A stretch of 38,962 nt of DNA from Pleurocapsaceae cyanobacterium CSU_1_1 (GCA_012034765.1 JAAUOU010000039.1:1-38962), one strand, 5' to 3'; counted from the first letter of the stretch, positions 8,234 to 16,546 are shown. Notes: a model not told the origin generated them from the sequence alone. A program made the numbers and translations.

Positions 8234-9190
8234 ATGTCAGACCATCAAGATAATCATATTTGCCTCGAAACTACACCAACTAAGTTACAAGTCTGCTTGT
8301 TTGCTACTCAGCAGCCACTACGGGATTGGGTCAGCAAATTGTTGAATGGCGATCGCTACGAGCTTAAGTGTATTGGTCTGATGGAAGATTTGGCTGACTT
8401 TGTGATCGATAATTACGAGCAGATTGACTGTCTTGTGTTGAGCTTTAGTGAGCAGCAGCAAGATTCGGTAATTAATCGGCTCTGGCAAGCAGAAATTTTG
8501 CTACCGACAGTTGTTATAGAAGCGGAAGCGGGTAGTTGGGAAACCGAAGCGGATGATTTAGCTGCGTGCATGATCGAGTTGGAAAGTAGCAACATCTACC
8601 ATCAAGCAGAGATTAAGGTTTATCCCAAACAGCTTAAAGAAATAAACTCTTACATAAATCTGGCGATCAACAAATTTATTAGTCTTGCTCCTGGTGATAA
8701 AACTGAAATACTTTCTGCTTGCCAACAACATCAAGAAGTACAAAGATCTCTAATTGCCCAGCAACGACGTTTAATGGACAAATTGAAAGAAAGACTGGGT
8801 TATTCAGGTTTTTTTTACAAGCGTAATCCTGATGTATTTTGGCCTAATTTATCTAAACTAGAGCAAAAAGAATTAGCGGCTAAAATCAGTCAAAGCTATC
8901 GTCAAATACTACTAATTTACTTTAGTCGCAATACGGAAATCAATAAATTAATCGACGAGTTTGTCGATCGCGCTTTCTTTGCCGACATTTCCACTTCGCA
9001 AATTCTCGAAATACACATGGATTTGATGGATGACTTTGCACATCAGTTAAAAATAGAGGGGCGAAATGACGATATTCTGCTAGACTATCGTTTACCTTTA
9101 ATTGATATCATCTCTCATTTATGTGAAATGTATCGGCGTTCGATTCCTGAATCGGATGCCTCAATGAATTTGCTGTTTACAGTAGAATAA
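8234..9190 (+). CDS. kaiA: Circadian clock protein KaiA
   Basis: 318 residues from ATG 8234 (an in-frame TTG at 8222 is less likely). The N-terminal part (to about 150) is a pseudo-receiver: QIDCLVLSF sits where a receiver would have its phosphorylated Asp, but the pocket is degenerate, as in all KaiA. The C-terminal four-helix domain (from about 180) is strongly conserved: LKERLGYSGFFYKR, RAFFADISTSQILEIHMDLMD and DILLDYRLPLIDI, ending HLCEMYRRSIP. KaiA binds the KaiC C-terminal tail as a dimer and stimulates autophosphorylation. It is full length, unlike the short KaiA of some filamentous species. The N-terminal linker is slightly longer than the 284-residue Synechococcus protein. kaiB follows after 106 bases. 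Confidence 0.97.
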   Translation: MSDHQDNHICLETTPTKLQVCLFATQQPLRDWVSKLLNGDRYELKCIGLMEDLADFVIDNYEQIDCLVLSFSEQQQDSVINRLWQAEILLPTVVIEAEAGSWETEADDLAACMIELESSNIYHQAEIKVYPKQLKEINSYINLAINKFISLAPGDKTEILSACQQHQEVQRSLIAQQRRLMDKLKERLGYSGFFYKRNPDVFWPNLSKLEQKELAAKISQSYRQILLIYFSRNTEINKLIDEFVDRAFFADISTSQILEIHMDLMDDFAHQLKIEGRNDDILLDYRLPLIDIISHLCEMYRRSIPESDASMNLLFTVE

Positions 9191-9296
9191 ATATTCAACT
9201 TTAAGCTAAATTAATTATTTAAAATATTTTAGTGTTTCTTAAGCAAACTTTTAGATTTATCACTCTACGATAATAGTTGATAAATTGTTAGGTATT

Positions 9297-9605
9297 ATGG
9301 ACCAATTTAGAAAAACCTACGTACTGAAGCTCTATGTAGCAGGAAACACGCCAAATTCAGTCAGAGCTTTGAAGATGCTAAAAAACATTTTAGAAAAAGA
9401 TTTTCAGGGAGTATATGCTCTCAAAGTGATTGATGTGTTAAAAAATCCTCAATTAGCTGAAGAAGACAAGATTTTAGCCACTCCCACATTGTCAAAGGTT
9501 TTGCCTCCTCCCGTGCGGAAAATTATTGGTGATTTAAGCGATCGCGAAAAAGTGCTAATTGGTTTAGATTTACTGTACGAAGAAATCCGCGAACAAAGGT
9601 TATAA
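9297..9605 (+). CDS. kaiB: Circadian clock protein KaiB
   Basis: 102 residues, the standard KaiB length, from ATG 9297 with TTAGG just upstream (an in-frame TTG at 9285 would add four residues). The thioredoxin-like start is [15 protein letters not shown]. The middle has [16 protein letters not shown], and the cis-proline-rich segment [23 protein letters not shown] is present apart from normal substitutions. KaiB switches fold to bind the phosphorylated KaiC CI ring and sequesters KaiA. The 109-base spacer to kaiC and lack of a visible terminator fit a kaiBC transcript. GATAAT at about 9270-9275 could be a -10 box for a kaiBC promoter separate from kaiA; that is only a suggestion. Confidence 0.97.
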   Translation: MDQFRKTYVLKLYVAGNTPNSVRALKMLKNILEKDFQGVYALKVIDVLKNPQLAEEDKILATPTLSKVLPPPVRKIIGDLSDREKVLIGLDLLYEEIREQRL

Positions 9606-9714
9606 AATCAAATGGTTGATTACATGTAAAATATTATACTAATTATTAAATATTGTTTAAAATTAGTTATTATTAGTTAATTTTAAGCATGGAACATCAT
9701 TAGTCCTGTTTTAG

Positions 9715-11301
9715 ATGAACTCACCAAATTCCATTGATCAACCTCAGCCAGAAGAAGCTTTTCAAGGAGTGCGCAAGACCCGTACGATGATTGAAGGGTT
9801 TGATGAGATTACCCATGGTGGTTTGCCTATTGGTAGAACTACGTTAGTTAGTGGAACTTCAGGCACAGGAAAAACTCTGCTGGCGGTGCAGTTTCTTTAT
9901 CTCGGCATTGAATTTTTTGATTGTCCAGGAATTTTTGTCACCTTTGAAGAATCGCCGAAAGACATTATTGAGAATGCTTTTAGTTTTGGTTGGGACTTAC
10001 AGAACTTAATCGACCGCGGTAAACTATTTATTCTGGATGCCTCTCCCGATCCTGAAGGACAAGAAGTGGTGGGTAACTTTGATCTATCAGCACTAATTGA
10101 GCGCATTCAATATGCTATTCGTAAATATAAAGCCAAGCTGGTTTCCATCGACTCCGTAACGGCAGTATTTCAGCAGTACGATGCTGCTTCAGTGGTACGA
10201 CGCGAAATATTTCGTTTGGTAGCACGTCTCAAGCAGCTAGAAGTTACTTCGATTTTGACTACAGAAAGAGTCCAGGAGTATGGACAGATTGCGCGTTTTG
10301 GCGTAGAAGAATTTGTTTCCGACAATGTAATTATCATTCGTAATGTTTTAGAAGGGGAGCGTCGCCGTCGCACAATTGAGATTCTTAAGCTGAGGGGAAC
10401 AACCCATATGAAGGGAGAATATCCCTTTACCATTACCAATGATGGAATTAATATCTTTCCCTTGGGGGCAATGCGTCTGACTCAACGTTCTTCTAACGTA
10501 CGTCGTTCTTCTGGGGTCAAAACTCTAGATAAACTATGTGGTGGAGGTTTCTTCAAAGATTCAATTATCCTAGCCACAGGAGCTACAGGAACAGGCAAAA
10601 CTCTATTGGTCAGTAAATTCCTCGAAGAAGGCTGTCGTCAAGGAGAAAGATCGGTATTATTTGCCTATGAAGAATCTAGAGCGCAGCTATCTCGTAATGC
10701 TTCTTCCTGGGGCGTAGACTTTGAGGAAATGGAGCGCAAGGGACTATTAAAACTGCTCTGCTGCTATCCAGAATCGGCTGGTTTAGAAGATCACCTGCAA
10801 ATGATTAAATCAGAGATTACTGATTTTAAACCCTCACGAATTGCGATCGATTCTCTTTCTGCTTTGGCCAGAGGGGTTACCAATAATGCCTTTCGTCAGT
10901 TTGTGATTGGAGTGACGGGTTATGCTAAACAGGAAGAAATTACAGGCTTTTTTACCAACACTACCGATCAGTTTTTGGGGGCTAATTCCATCACGGAATC
11001 TCACATTTCCACTATTACCGACACTATTATTTTGTTGCAGTATGTCGAAATTCGCGGGGAAATGTCACGGGCGATGAACGTATTTAAAATGCGTGGCTCA
11101 TGGCATGACAAGGGAATTCGGGAATATGTAATTAGCTCCGATGCCCCAGAAATTCCTTACATTAAGGAATCTTTTCGTAATTATGAGGGAATTATTAGTG
11201 GTTCACCATCTCGTGTTTCGATCAATGAGAAAAGCGAGCTTTCTCGGATTGCCAGGAATGTTAAAGATATTAATCTAGATGGTGCTAAAGACGACAGATA
11301 A
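9715..11301 (+). CDS. kaiC: Circadian clock ATPase/kinase KaiC
   Basis: 528 residues with two RecA-like halves. CI has Walker A GTSGTGKT (K53) and catalytic E78-E79 in FEES. CII has GATGTGKT (K295) and E319-E320 in YEES. The phosphorylation site pair S432-T433 and the neighbouring T427 lie in SITESHISTIT, one residue later than S431/T432/T426 in Synechococcus elongatus. The C-terminal tail (ISGSPSRVSINEKSELSRI) with the A-loop and KaiA-binding peptide is intact. All key residues are conserved, so an active clock is expected. KaiC forms hexamers and its slow ATPase sets the period. It is preceded by kaiB and followed by a structured non-coding stretch. Confidence 0.98.
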   Translation: MNSPNSIDQPQPEEAFQGVRKTRTMIEGFDEITHGGLPIGRTTLVSGTSGTGKTLLAVQFLYLGIEFFDCPGIFVTFEESPKDIIENAFSFGWDLQNLIDRGKLFILDASPDPEGQEVVGNFDLSALIERIQYAIRKYKAKLVSIDSVTAVFQQYDAASVVRREIFRLVARLKQLEVTSILTTERVQEYGQIARFGVEEFVSDNVIIIRNVLEGERRRRTIEILKLRGTTHMKGEYPFTITNDGINIFPLGAMRLTQRSSNVRRSSGVKTLDKLCGGGFFKDSIILATGATGTGKTLLVSKFLEEGCRQGERSVLFAYEESRAQLSRNASSWGVDFEEMERKGLLKLLCCYPESAGLEDHLQMIKSEITDFKPSRIAIDSLSALARGVTNNAFRQFVIGVTGYAKQEEITGFFTNTTDQFLGANSITESHISTITDTIILLQYVEIRGEMSRAMNVFKMRGSWHDKGIREYVISSDAPEIPYIKESFRNYEGIISGSPSRVSINEKSELSRIARNVKDINLDGAKDDR

Positions 11302-11428
11302 CAATGAGTAGCGGATCTTACGAAAAAACCCTCGACCTACTTGCAAGAACAGGCTAAGGGAATAAGCATTATGTAATCTATATAACTGTATTTATCGATC
11401 ATAAAGATTGTGTGAATCAGCGTACGTC

Positions 11429-11596
11429 TACTACCTAAGACCGTTTTGATGAAGGGTTGCGCCTTCCCTCGGTAGTAACTAAGTGGAGGAAGCGATAAAA
11501 ACTCCACACCTAACTAGCTAAACTTGACTGTCCAAAAGCCTGCCAATTCGCTCTCCTTCGGCTTTTGATAATGGGTCACAACGGTACAACTCCCAT
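11429..11596 (+). ncRNA. Structured RNA candidate between kaiC and rre1
   Basis: The 471-base gap 11302-11772 has no credible ORF, but its middle is richer in GC than the flanks and folds into successive perfect stems. These are TACTACC 11429-11435 with GGTAGTA 11471-11477, enclosing GAAGG 11451-11455 with CCTTC 11462-11466; GTGGAG 11483-11488 with CTCCAC 11502-11507; CAAAAGCC 11533-11540 with GGCTTTTG 11560-11567; and ATGGG 11571-11575 with CCCAT 11592-11596. No known family is assigned. It might be a relic of an IscB/TnpB-type guide RNA element, a 5' leader of rre1 or a small RNA. The strand is assumed from the neighbouring genes. Confidence 0.4.
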
Positions 11597-11772
11597 CCAG
11601 TGCAATATTTGTTTTTGATTACATTAATTATATTATGAGAACTTTACTCTGGTAGCTTCTATCACAAGTTGTATTGTGAATCTAAGATTTTTAGATCAAA
11701 TTACACAACCAGAGAAATAGAAATAACGATTAAAATTAAGCATAGGTAGATGGAGAAGTAGGCTAAAAGTTA

Positions 11773-12459
11773 ATGCCTTTATTTATTTTGGTTGCTGAAG
11801 ACGATCCAGCAATACGTTTGTCAATCAATGATTATTTAGAATTTAATGGTTATTCAGTCATTACGGCAGAAAATGGGGAACAAGCCCTGTCGATGTTAGA
11901 AAAATATCATCCTCATTTGCTGATTTCTGATATCAAAATGCCATATAAAAACGGTTATGAACTAATCAAAAATATTCGTCGACTACCTCAATACCGTTTA
12001 CTACCAGTGATCTTTCTAAGCGAATTTAGTGAAACAACGGCTCGTATTCACGGCTATCAGGTAGGCTGTGATGCTTATCTGCCGAAACCTTTTGCCATGG
12101 AAGAATTAGGGGCAATTATTCGTAATCTGCTGGAGCGATCGCAGGCAATTCATTCGGAAATAATATTTTCTCAGGGCGATCGCCTTGAACCAGCAAATAC
12201 GATTCCTGAATCAGCTAAACTTCCTGCTGTGCAAAAGGACCATGATTTAAGTAAGCTGTATGACAAACTTAAATTAACTCAACGGGAAACAGAAGTTTTA
12301 GAACTACTGATCGAAGGTCGCTCAAACATAGAAATCGGTAAACAACTGCATCTATCTCCCCGTACAATTGAAAAATATGTAAGCAGCCTATTGCGTAAAT
12401 CGGATCTTAATAACCGTATTGAACTAATCTGCTATGCAATGGAATATCATACAAGCTAA
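11773..12459 (+). CDS. rre1: NarL/LuxR-family response regulator Rre1 (Ycf29)
   Basis: 228 residues. The receiver domain (1-120) has the acidic pocket E9-D10-D11, phospho-acceptor D53 in LLISDIKMP, a Lys in LPKPF and the DAYLPKPFAMEELGAIIRNLLERSQ ending. A linker of about 40 residues leads to a LuxR-type helix-turn-helix (LTQRETEVLELL to LSPRTIEKYVSSLLRK). The overall layout and the ERSQ junction match cyanobacterial Rre1, the plastid Ycf29/TctD homologue, which is known as the partner of Hik2/Hik34-type kinases in stress responses. The assignment is from memory of the family; the alternative is another NarL regulator. The start is ATG 11773, lying after a structured leader candidate. It converges with pyk, whose stop is only 40 bases away. 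Confidence 0.8.
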   Translation: MPLFILVAEDDPAIRLSINDYLEFNGYSVITAENGEQALSMLEKYHPHLLISDIKMPYKNGYELIKNIRRLPQYRLLPVIFLSEFSETTARIHGYQVGCDAYLPKPFAMEELGAIIRNLLERSQAIHSEIIFSQGDRLEPANTIPESAKLPAVQKDHDLSKLYDKLKLTQRETEVLELLIEGRSNIEIGKQLHLSPRTIEKYVSSLLRKSDLNNRIELICYAMEYHTS

Positions 12460-12498
12460 ACAGAAGCCACTAATTTGATCAAATCACTAACGCCAGAA

Positions 12499-14256
12499 TT
12501 ACTGCTTATTAACTGTCCCTGAGTAAACTAAGCCACGTTTGGCATCGACGGTTAAAATTGCTCCTTCTCGAATTACCTCAGTGGCGTTTTTAAAGCCGAC
12601 AATAACAGGGATACCCAAACGCAAACCAATTACCGCCGCATGACTAGTAATATTATCTTCCTCCGTAATGATTCCTGATGCTTGACGAATAATATCGACA
12701 AACTGAGCATTGGTAGAAGAAGTGACTAAAATTTCTCCTGGATTAAAATCGTGGATATCGGTGGCACTTTTGGCAACTCTAGCTCGACCACTAATTGCTC
12801 CCTGTCCAATGCCCGAACCTTCCCCTAAAATCGCCTTAACTAATTCGACCTTAATCAAATCCGTCGAGCCTGCAACCCCCTGAAGCGTCCCCGCCGTCAT
12901 TACCACCAAATCTCCCGCCGCTAGCCAATTTTTTTCTTGCGCTACATTGATTGCGGCTTGAAACGTTTGAGTGGCAGAAGACAGATCTAGAACCAACAGA
13001 GGTTTAACGCCCCAAACTAGCTGTAGCCGACGAGATACATAGACATGGGGAGTAATCGCGATAATGGGCGTTTTTGGTCTAAATTTAGAAACATTACGAG
13101 CTGTTGCTCCAGTTTTAGTCAAGGTCATAATCGCTGCTGCATCTAGTTGAGAAGCGATTTCACCTACTGCTGCGGAAATAGCGTGAGTTATGGAGCGTTT
13201 AGTTCGTTTTAGTTTGTTTGTCCCCTGTTCTTGTTCAATTCTACAGGCGATCGTTGCCATCGTTTCCACCGCTTCTACAGGGTAGTTACCGACGGCAGTT
13301 TCATTAGATAACATTACTGCATCTGTACCGTCTAAAATCGCGTTAGCCACATCTGATACCTCGGCACGAGTTGGTCGAGGATTGTTGACCATGCTGTCCA
13401 ACATCTGAGTAGCGGTAATAATCGGAATTCCCAAGCGATTAGCTGTAGCAATAAGACGTTTTTGCAGAATTGGCACATCTTCTGCGGGTAGTTCTACTCC
13501 TAGATCTCCCCGTGCCACCATTACCCCATCGCATAATGAGAGGATCGCATCCATCTGTTCGATCGCCTCATGTTTTTCAATTTTGGCAATGATGGGAATA
13601 GATTTACCCGCACTAGAAATTAAATCTTTGATTTCTAAAATATCTTGCGGATTACGGACAAAACTTAGAGCAATCCAGTCTACTCCCTGATCCAAACCAA
13701 ACATCAAGTCTTCGCGATCCTTTTGAGTTAAGGCTTTGACTGAAAGATAAACTCCAGGAAAGTTTACTCCTTTGTTACTGGAGAGCGCTCCCCCCACAAC
13801 AACTCGACAGTGTAGGTCTTGATTAGCTTTATCAATATTTTCTACCTGCATTTCTACTTTGCCATCATCCAACAAAATAGTGGCATTTTCTGGCACTTCT
13901 TCCGCTAGCTTTTGGTAGCTGATACAGCCAATTTCCTGATTACATTCCACTTGGCGGCTAGTTAATATATAGCGATCGCCTTTTTTAAGATCTATTTTCC
14001 CTGCTGCGAATTTACCTAACCGAATTTTGGGACCCTGCAAATCTTGTAGAATACCTACGGGCTGGTCTAGTTCAAAAGCAGTCTGCCGAATCAAACGTAT
14101 CGCCTTTTGATGATCTTGCTGTGTACCATGAGAAAAATTAATTCTTAAGGTAGTTGCTCCCGCTGTAATTAATTGTCTCAAAATATCTGGCTTGAGGGTG
14201 GCTGGTCCTACTGTGGCAACAATTTTTGTCCGACGCGGGTTATTTAGCGATGACAT
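12499..14256 (-). CDS. pyk: Pyruvate kinase with C-terminal PEP-utilizer domain
   Basis: 585 residues. The barrel begins RRTKIVATVGPA and contains LRINFSHG, GILQDLQGPKIR, IIAKIEKHEAI (active-site Lys) and VMVARGDLGVELP. ATQMLDSM and PRPTRAEVSDVANAI form the substrate and nucleotide pocket. The regulatory C-domain ends near residue 475 (MTAGTLQGVAGSTDLIKV). A further 100 residues form a phosphohistidine-like swivel domain, ISGRARVAKSA to ITSHAAVIGLRLGIPVIVG, as in Bacillus-type 585-residue enzymes and cyanobacterial Pyk2. The enzyme makes pyruvate and ATP from PEP and ADP. The swivel domain keeps its SHAA histidine. The start is ATG 14256. No frameshift or missing residue is seen. Confidence 0.96.
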   Translation of the reverse strand: MSSLNNPRRTKIVATVGPATLKPDILRQLITAGATTLRINFSHGTQQDHQKAIRLIRQTAFELDQPVGILQDLQGPKIRLGKFAAGKIDLKKGDRYILTSRQVECNQEIGCISYQKLAEEVPENATILLDDGKVEMQVENIDKANQDLHCRVVVGGALSSNKGVNFPGVYLSVKALTQKDREDLMFGLDQGVDWIALSFVRNPQDILEIKDLISSAGKSIPIIAKIEKHEAIEQMDAILSLCDGVMVARGDLGVELPAEDVPILQKRLIATANRLGIPIITATQMLDSMVNNPRPTRAEVSDVANAILDGTDAVMLSNETAVGNYPVEAVETMATIACRIEQEQGTNKLKRTKRSITHAISAAVGEIASQLDAAAIMTLTKTGATARNVSKFRPKTPIIAITPHVYVSRRLQLVWGVKPLLVLDLSSATQTFQAAINVAQEKNWLAAGDLVVMTAGTLQGVAGSTDLIKVELVKAILGEGSGIGQGAISGRARVAKSATDIHDFNPGEILVTSSTNAQFVDIIRQASGIITEEDNITSHAAVIGLRLGIPVIVGFKNATEVIREGAILTVDAKRGLVYSGTVNKQ

Positions 14257-14514
14257 TACTTTTTTGCTCTCGATTTTCTGGATTTATTTCACGCTGCATC
14301 TTTACGAACTAAGCCAAGAGGCTGTGCATGAATTCTAGTCGCCAGCCTAGTTTACAACACAACTAATTGTTCTAGGCACATTTTTTCGTCGATCTACTTT
14401 TTGAGGAACCTATATGAAGGAGAATTTAACCTCATCTGTCTAAAAAGGTTAACCTGAGAAAATTACGTTTTTTACTTGAGATGAGATATTAAGCTAAACT
14501 TACTGTCGATTAGT

Positions 14515-14566
14515 TGACCAACGGTCAGAGCAGGCTCCGTCGTTGTACGGCGGAGTAATCTCTGAC
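14515..14566 (+). promoter_or_regulatory. Mutually exclusive hairpins, attenuator-like
   Basis: GGTCA at 14523-14527 can pair with TGACC at 14515-14519 (3-base loop). Alternatively GTCAGAG 14524-14530 can pair with CTCTGAC 14560-14566, enclosing a CTCCG 14535-14539 / CGGAG 14551-14555 stem. The two folds compete for the same bases, which is typical of leader switches. It lies 30 bases before the next plus-strand start. The rest of the 339-base gap 14257-14595 shows only a short AGGTTAACCT palindrome near 14447. Confidence 0.35.
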
Positions 14567-14595
14567 TTTATATCTGCTTTAACAAAGCTGTTTAT

Positions 14596-15201
14596 TTGAC
14601 AATTCAAAATTTTCTTTATGTTAAAAAAAAAGAGCTTCTTCCTTTTATTTTGGCTTTAGTTTCCACAATGTTGATTGTAGCAAAGGGTTTTAACTGGTTA
14701 ATCAAAAATAATCTTGCAGGATTTGGTCAAGATAATTTTAGCAAAAACAGTATTCTTAAAGCAGGTGAGCGAGTAAATTCTGCTTCACCTCCGTCAGCTG
14801 TAACTAAAGCAAATTTTGTGCTGCCAGCCATAGTCCCTCAAGGGACTTCTATAAATATCAATGGTTCAGACAAGCTAAATCAGATCAACATAGCCCTGCG
14901 GAAAGGTTTTCATCAGCAATATCCTGGGACTATAATCACTACAAACGCTGATGGAAGTGATGTAGCTTTGGCTCTTCTATACTCAGGAGATATCGATTTG
15001 CTAGCCTTAGATCGCCCTTTAAGCCCAGCAGAAAAAGCAGCAGGTTTGACGGCTATCCAGATAAATAGCTTGAGAGTCAAGCATAATCAAAATGAACCCG
15101 TTTTATATTACGTCTACCAAGCACCACTCGCTCCAGATATAGAGTTATTTTTAGGCTACGCTTTTTCTGAGTTAGGAAAAAAGGCAATTAACAGTCATTA
15201 G
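14596..15201 (+). CDS. Membrane-anchored, single-lobe phosphate-binding-like protein
   Basis: 201 residues. One N-terminal membrane segment (LLPFILALVSTMLIVAKGF, about 14-32) is followed by a low-complexity linker. The domain then resembles the first lobe of PstS-type binding proteins: INGSDKLNQINIALRKGF, a GSDVALALLYSGDID block and LALDRPLSPAEKAAGL. It jumps directly to a segment like the C-terminal return into that lobe, VLYYVYQAPLAP and FLGYAFSELGKKAI. The roughly 100-residue second lobe present in full binding proteins is missing. As PstS lobe I is built from both chain ends, an internally deleted protein could still fold. Function is unknown; it may bind a partner or act as a sensor. The start is TTG 14596; the first in-frame ATG (14668) would cut the membrane segment. 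Confidence 0.6.
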   Translation: MTIQNFLYVKKKELLPFILALVSTMLIVAKGFNWLIKNNLAGFGQDNFSKNSILKAGERVNSASPPSAVTKANFVLPAIVPQGTSININGSDKLNQINIALRKGFHQQYPGTIITTNADGSDVALALLYSGDIDLLALDRPLSPAEKAAGLTAIQINSLRVKHNQNEPVLYYVYQAPLAPDIELFLGYAFSELGKKAINSH

Positions 15202-15234
15202 TGCTTGAATATTTGCTCCCTTGCTCCATCTCAA

Positions 15235-15795
15235 TTATGGTGTTGCAGGAGTGACGGAGGAGTTTTGCGGTGCAGATAAATTGATTCCCGTTCCGCGATC
15301 GTAAATTTCAATGTCCCATTGTCCTGAACGATTTCCTTCAAAAGAGATAAAACGTCCATCACCGCTAATGCTGGGATAGCGAACTTCGCCAATAAAGTTT
15401 TTGGTGAGATTATCACTAGTTGCATTAGAGCGATCGTAAAGGTAAATGTCAGTTTTACCCAACTGTTCTGAACAATAGACGATGTAGCGTCCATCGGCAC
15501 TAATATCTGCTTGAGACTGCATACTTCTAGGTTGATTTAGTCCAGGTAAAGAGACTAAACGCCGTTGCTGGAGATCGTATAGATACACGCTGCGTTTGGC
15601 TGCGCGATCGCTCGTGTAAACTAAATAACGACCATTATAGGAAAAATTGGCATCGCTTTCAGGCGCGAAAGAATTTAAGGAGGCGTTGATAGCTTGGGTA
15701 GGAGGGGTGATGTATTTAGATTGGCAACTACCCAAAACTAACGTTGTGATTGCCAGAGTTATTTTAACTGAAGACGGTTTAAGATACCACTTCAT
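15235..15795 (-). CDS. Lipoprotein with TolB/PD40-like propeller repeats
   Basis: 186 residues from ATG 15795 (a TTG seven codons earlier is possible). A signal segment ending LVLGSC is a good lipobox, so the cysteine at about residue 24 should be lipidated. Three PD40-type repeats follow: ANFSYNGRYLVYTSDR, ADISADGRYIVYCSEQ and PSISGDGRFISFEGNR, each with a YLYD-like strand after it. A complete propeller needs six or more blades, so this is a short or partner-completed form. The first 17 bases overlap the end of the pedR-like gene, pointing to translational coupling. It converges with the preceding plus-strand gene, with 33 bases between the stops. Function is unknown. Confidence 0.7.
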   Translation of the reverse strand: MKWYLKPSSVKITLAITTLVLGSCQSKYITPPTQAINASLNSFAPESDANFSYNGRYLVYTSDRAAKRSVYLYDLQQRRLVSLPGLNQPRSMQSQADISADGRYIVYCSEQLGKTDIYLYDRSNATSDNLTKNFIGEVRYPSISGDGRFISFEGNRSGQWDIEIYDRGTGINLSAPQNSSVTPATP

Positions 15796-16069
15796 TTTCT
15801 TTGAGACTGGGTTCAAGACTGGGAATAGAACAGCAATTTACATTATCGAGACAGACTTTGCCCCATTTCAAAGACCAGCGTACCAATTCCACACGATTAG
15901 CAGCATTAGTTTTCTTTAAAATATTGCTAATGTGATTATCAACCGTCCTCTTGCTGATTTCTAGTCTTTGAGCAATTTTGTGGTTGCTCAACCCAGTTAC
16001 TACTAGCTCGACAATTTCTAGTTCTCGGGCTGACAATAATGCTTCATGACTAATTTTCTCAGCTTCCAT
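15779..16069 (-). CDS. pedR: Stand-alone LuxR-type regulator, PedR-like
   Basis: 96 residues and no receiver domain. Residues about 10-70 are a LuxR/GerE helix-turn-helix: LSARELEIVELVVTGLSNHK, IAQRLEISKRTVDNHISNIL and RVELVRWSLKWGK. The C-terminal tail VCLDNVNCC carries three cysteines, similar in arrangement to my recollection of PedR, the small cyanobacterial regulator whose activity follows photosynthetic electron transport; redox sensing through cysteines is inference. The gene symbol is therefore tentative. The start is ATG 16069 after AT-rich DNA. The downstream lipoprotein gene starts inside its last codons. Its upstream region on the same strand contains a structured RNA candidate and nblA, so all three could share transcripts. 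Confidence 0.7.
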   Translation of the reverse strand: MEAEKISHEALLSARELEIVELVVTGLSNHKIAQRLEISKRTVDNHISNILKKTNAANRVELVRWSLKWGKVCLDNVNCCSIPSLEPSLKENEVVS

Positions 16070-16354
16070 TTGGGTTTACCCAGTACATTTACTCACTACA
16101 TCTACTCATTGTAGAAGGTAAAGTTTCCACTTAATTACCGTTTAAGTTATAAATGAATCATTCTTTAACAATTCACGAGAATCTGTCACAAATTGCTAAG
16201 TATATTAACAAAATATCAACATTTTGTTATCAACCTATTTGATTAACTTTAGAAGGTGAACTGACCAGGGTAAGCTGCATTGTTGCATTTTTTCTAATGT
16301 ATTCATAACTAAAGCACCAATCTTAATTATAAAAATTGAGCAACGACTTTTATA

Positions 16355-16494
16355 AGTGCGAAGTTTAGTAGTTAAAACTTCCTCATTTTTGGATGAGTTC
16401 CGATTCCTGGCGTTCCCAATTACCTGGATCGAGATAGCTAAGTGAAACCATCTATGTTCGATGATTTTCTCATGGCAATGGCTAGCTTCGCACT
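16355..16494 (-). ncRNA. Structured RNA candidate between nblA and pedR
   Basis: AGTGCGAAG at 16355-16363 is the exact inverse of CTTCGCACT at 16486-16494, closing a 140-base stretch that is more GC-balanced than the AT-rich DNA on both sides. Inside lie further stems: AAGTTT with AAACTT right after the first arm, CTCAT with ATGAG (about 16382-16397), CGATTCC with GGATCG (about 16400-16431) and CCAT with ATGG. A closed multi-branch shape suggests a real RNA: a 3' piece of the nblA transcript, a pedR leader or an independent small RNA. Strand is inferred from neighbours. Nothing further was recognised in 16070-16354. Confidence 0.4.
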
Positions 16495-16511
16495 ATATCA
16501 AGATCAAGATT

Positions 16512-16537
16512 AGCTATCTATATCAATATATATAGCT
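16512..16537 (-). terminator. Hairpin just downstream of nblA
   Basis: AGCTATCTATAT (16512-16523) and ATATATATAGCT (16526-16537) pair over 12 bases with one mismatch and a two-base loop, starting 10 bases after the nblA stop. In the nblA direction no T-run follows, so it may stabilise the 3' end of the message rather than act as a strong terminator. In the plus direction it is followed by CAAAAAA. Confidence 0.4.
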
Positions 16538-16546
16538 CAAAAAATA

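Noticed and set aside
10170-10439. Antisense frames within kaiC
   Set aside because: Low-complexity Arg/Ser-rich shadows of the very well conserved kaiC sequence.
11302-11772. tmRNA, RNase P RNA or tRNA in the kaiC-rre1 gap
   Set aside because: No tRNA-like acceptor end, no tag-peptide frame and no RNase P core motifs were seen.
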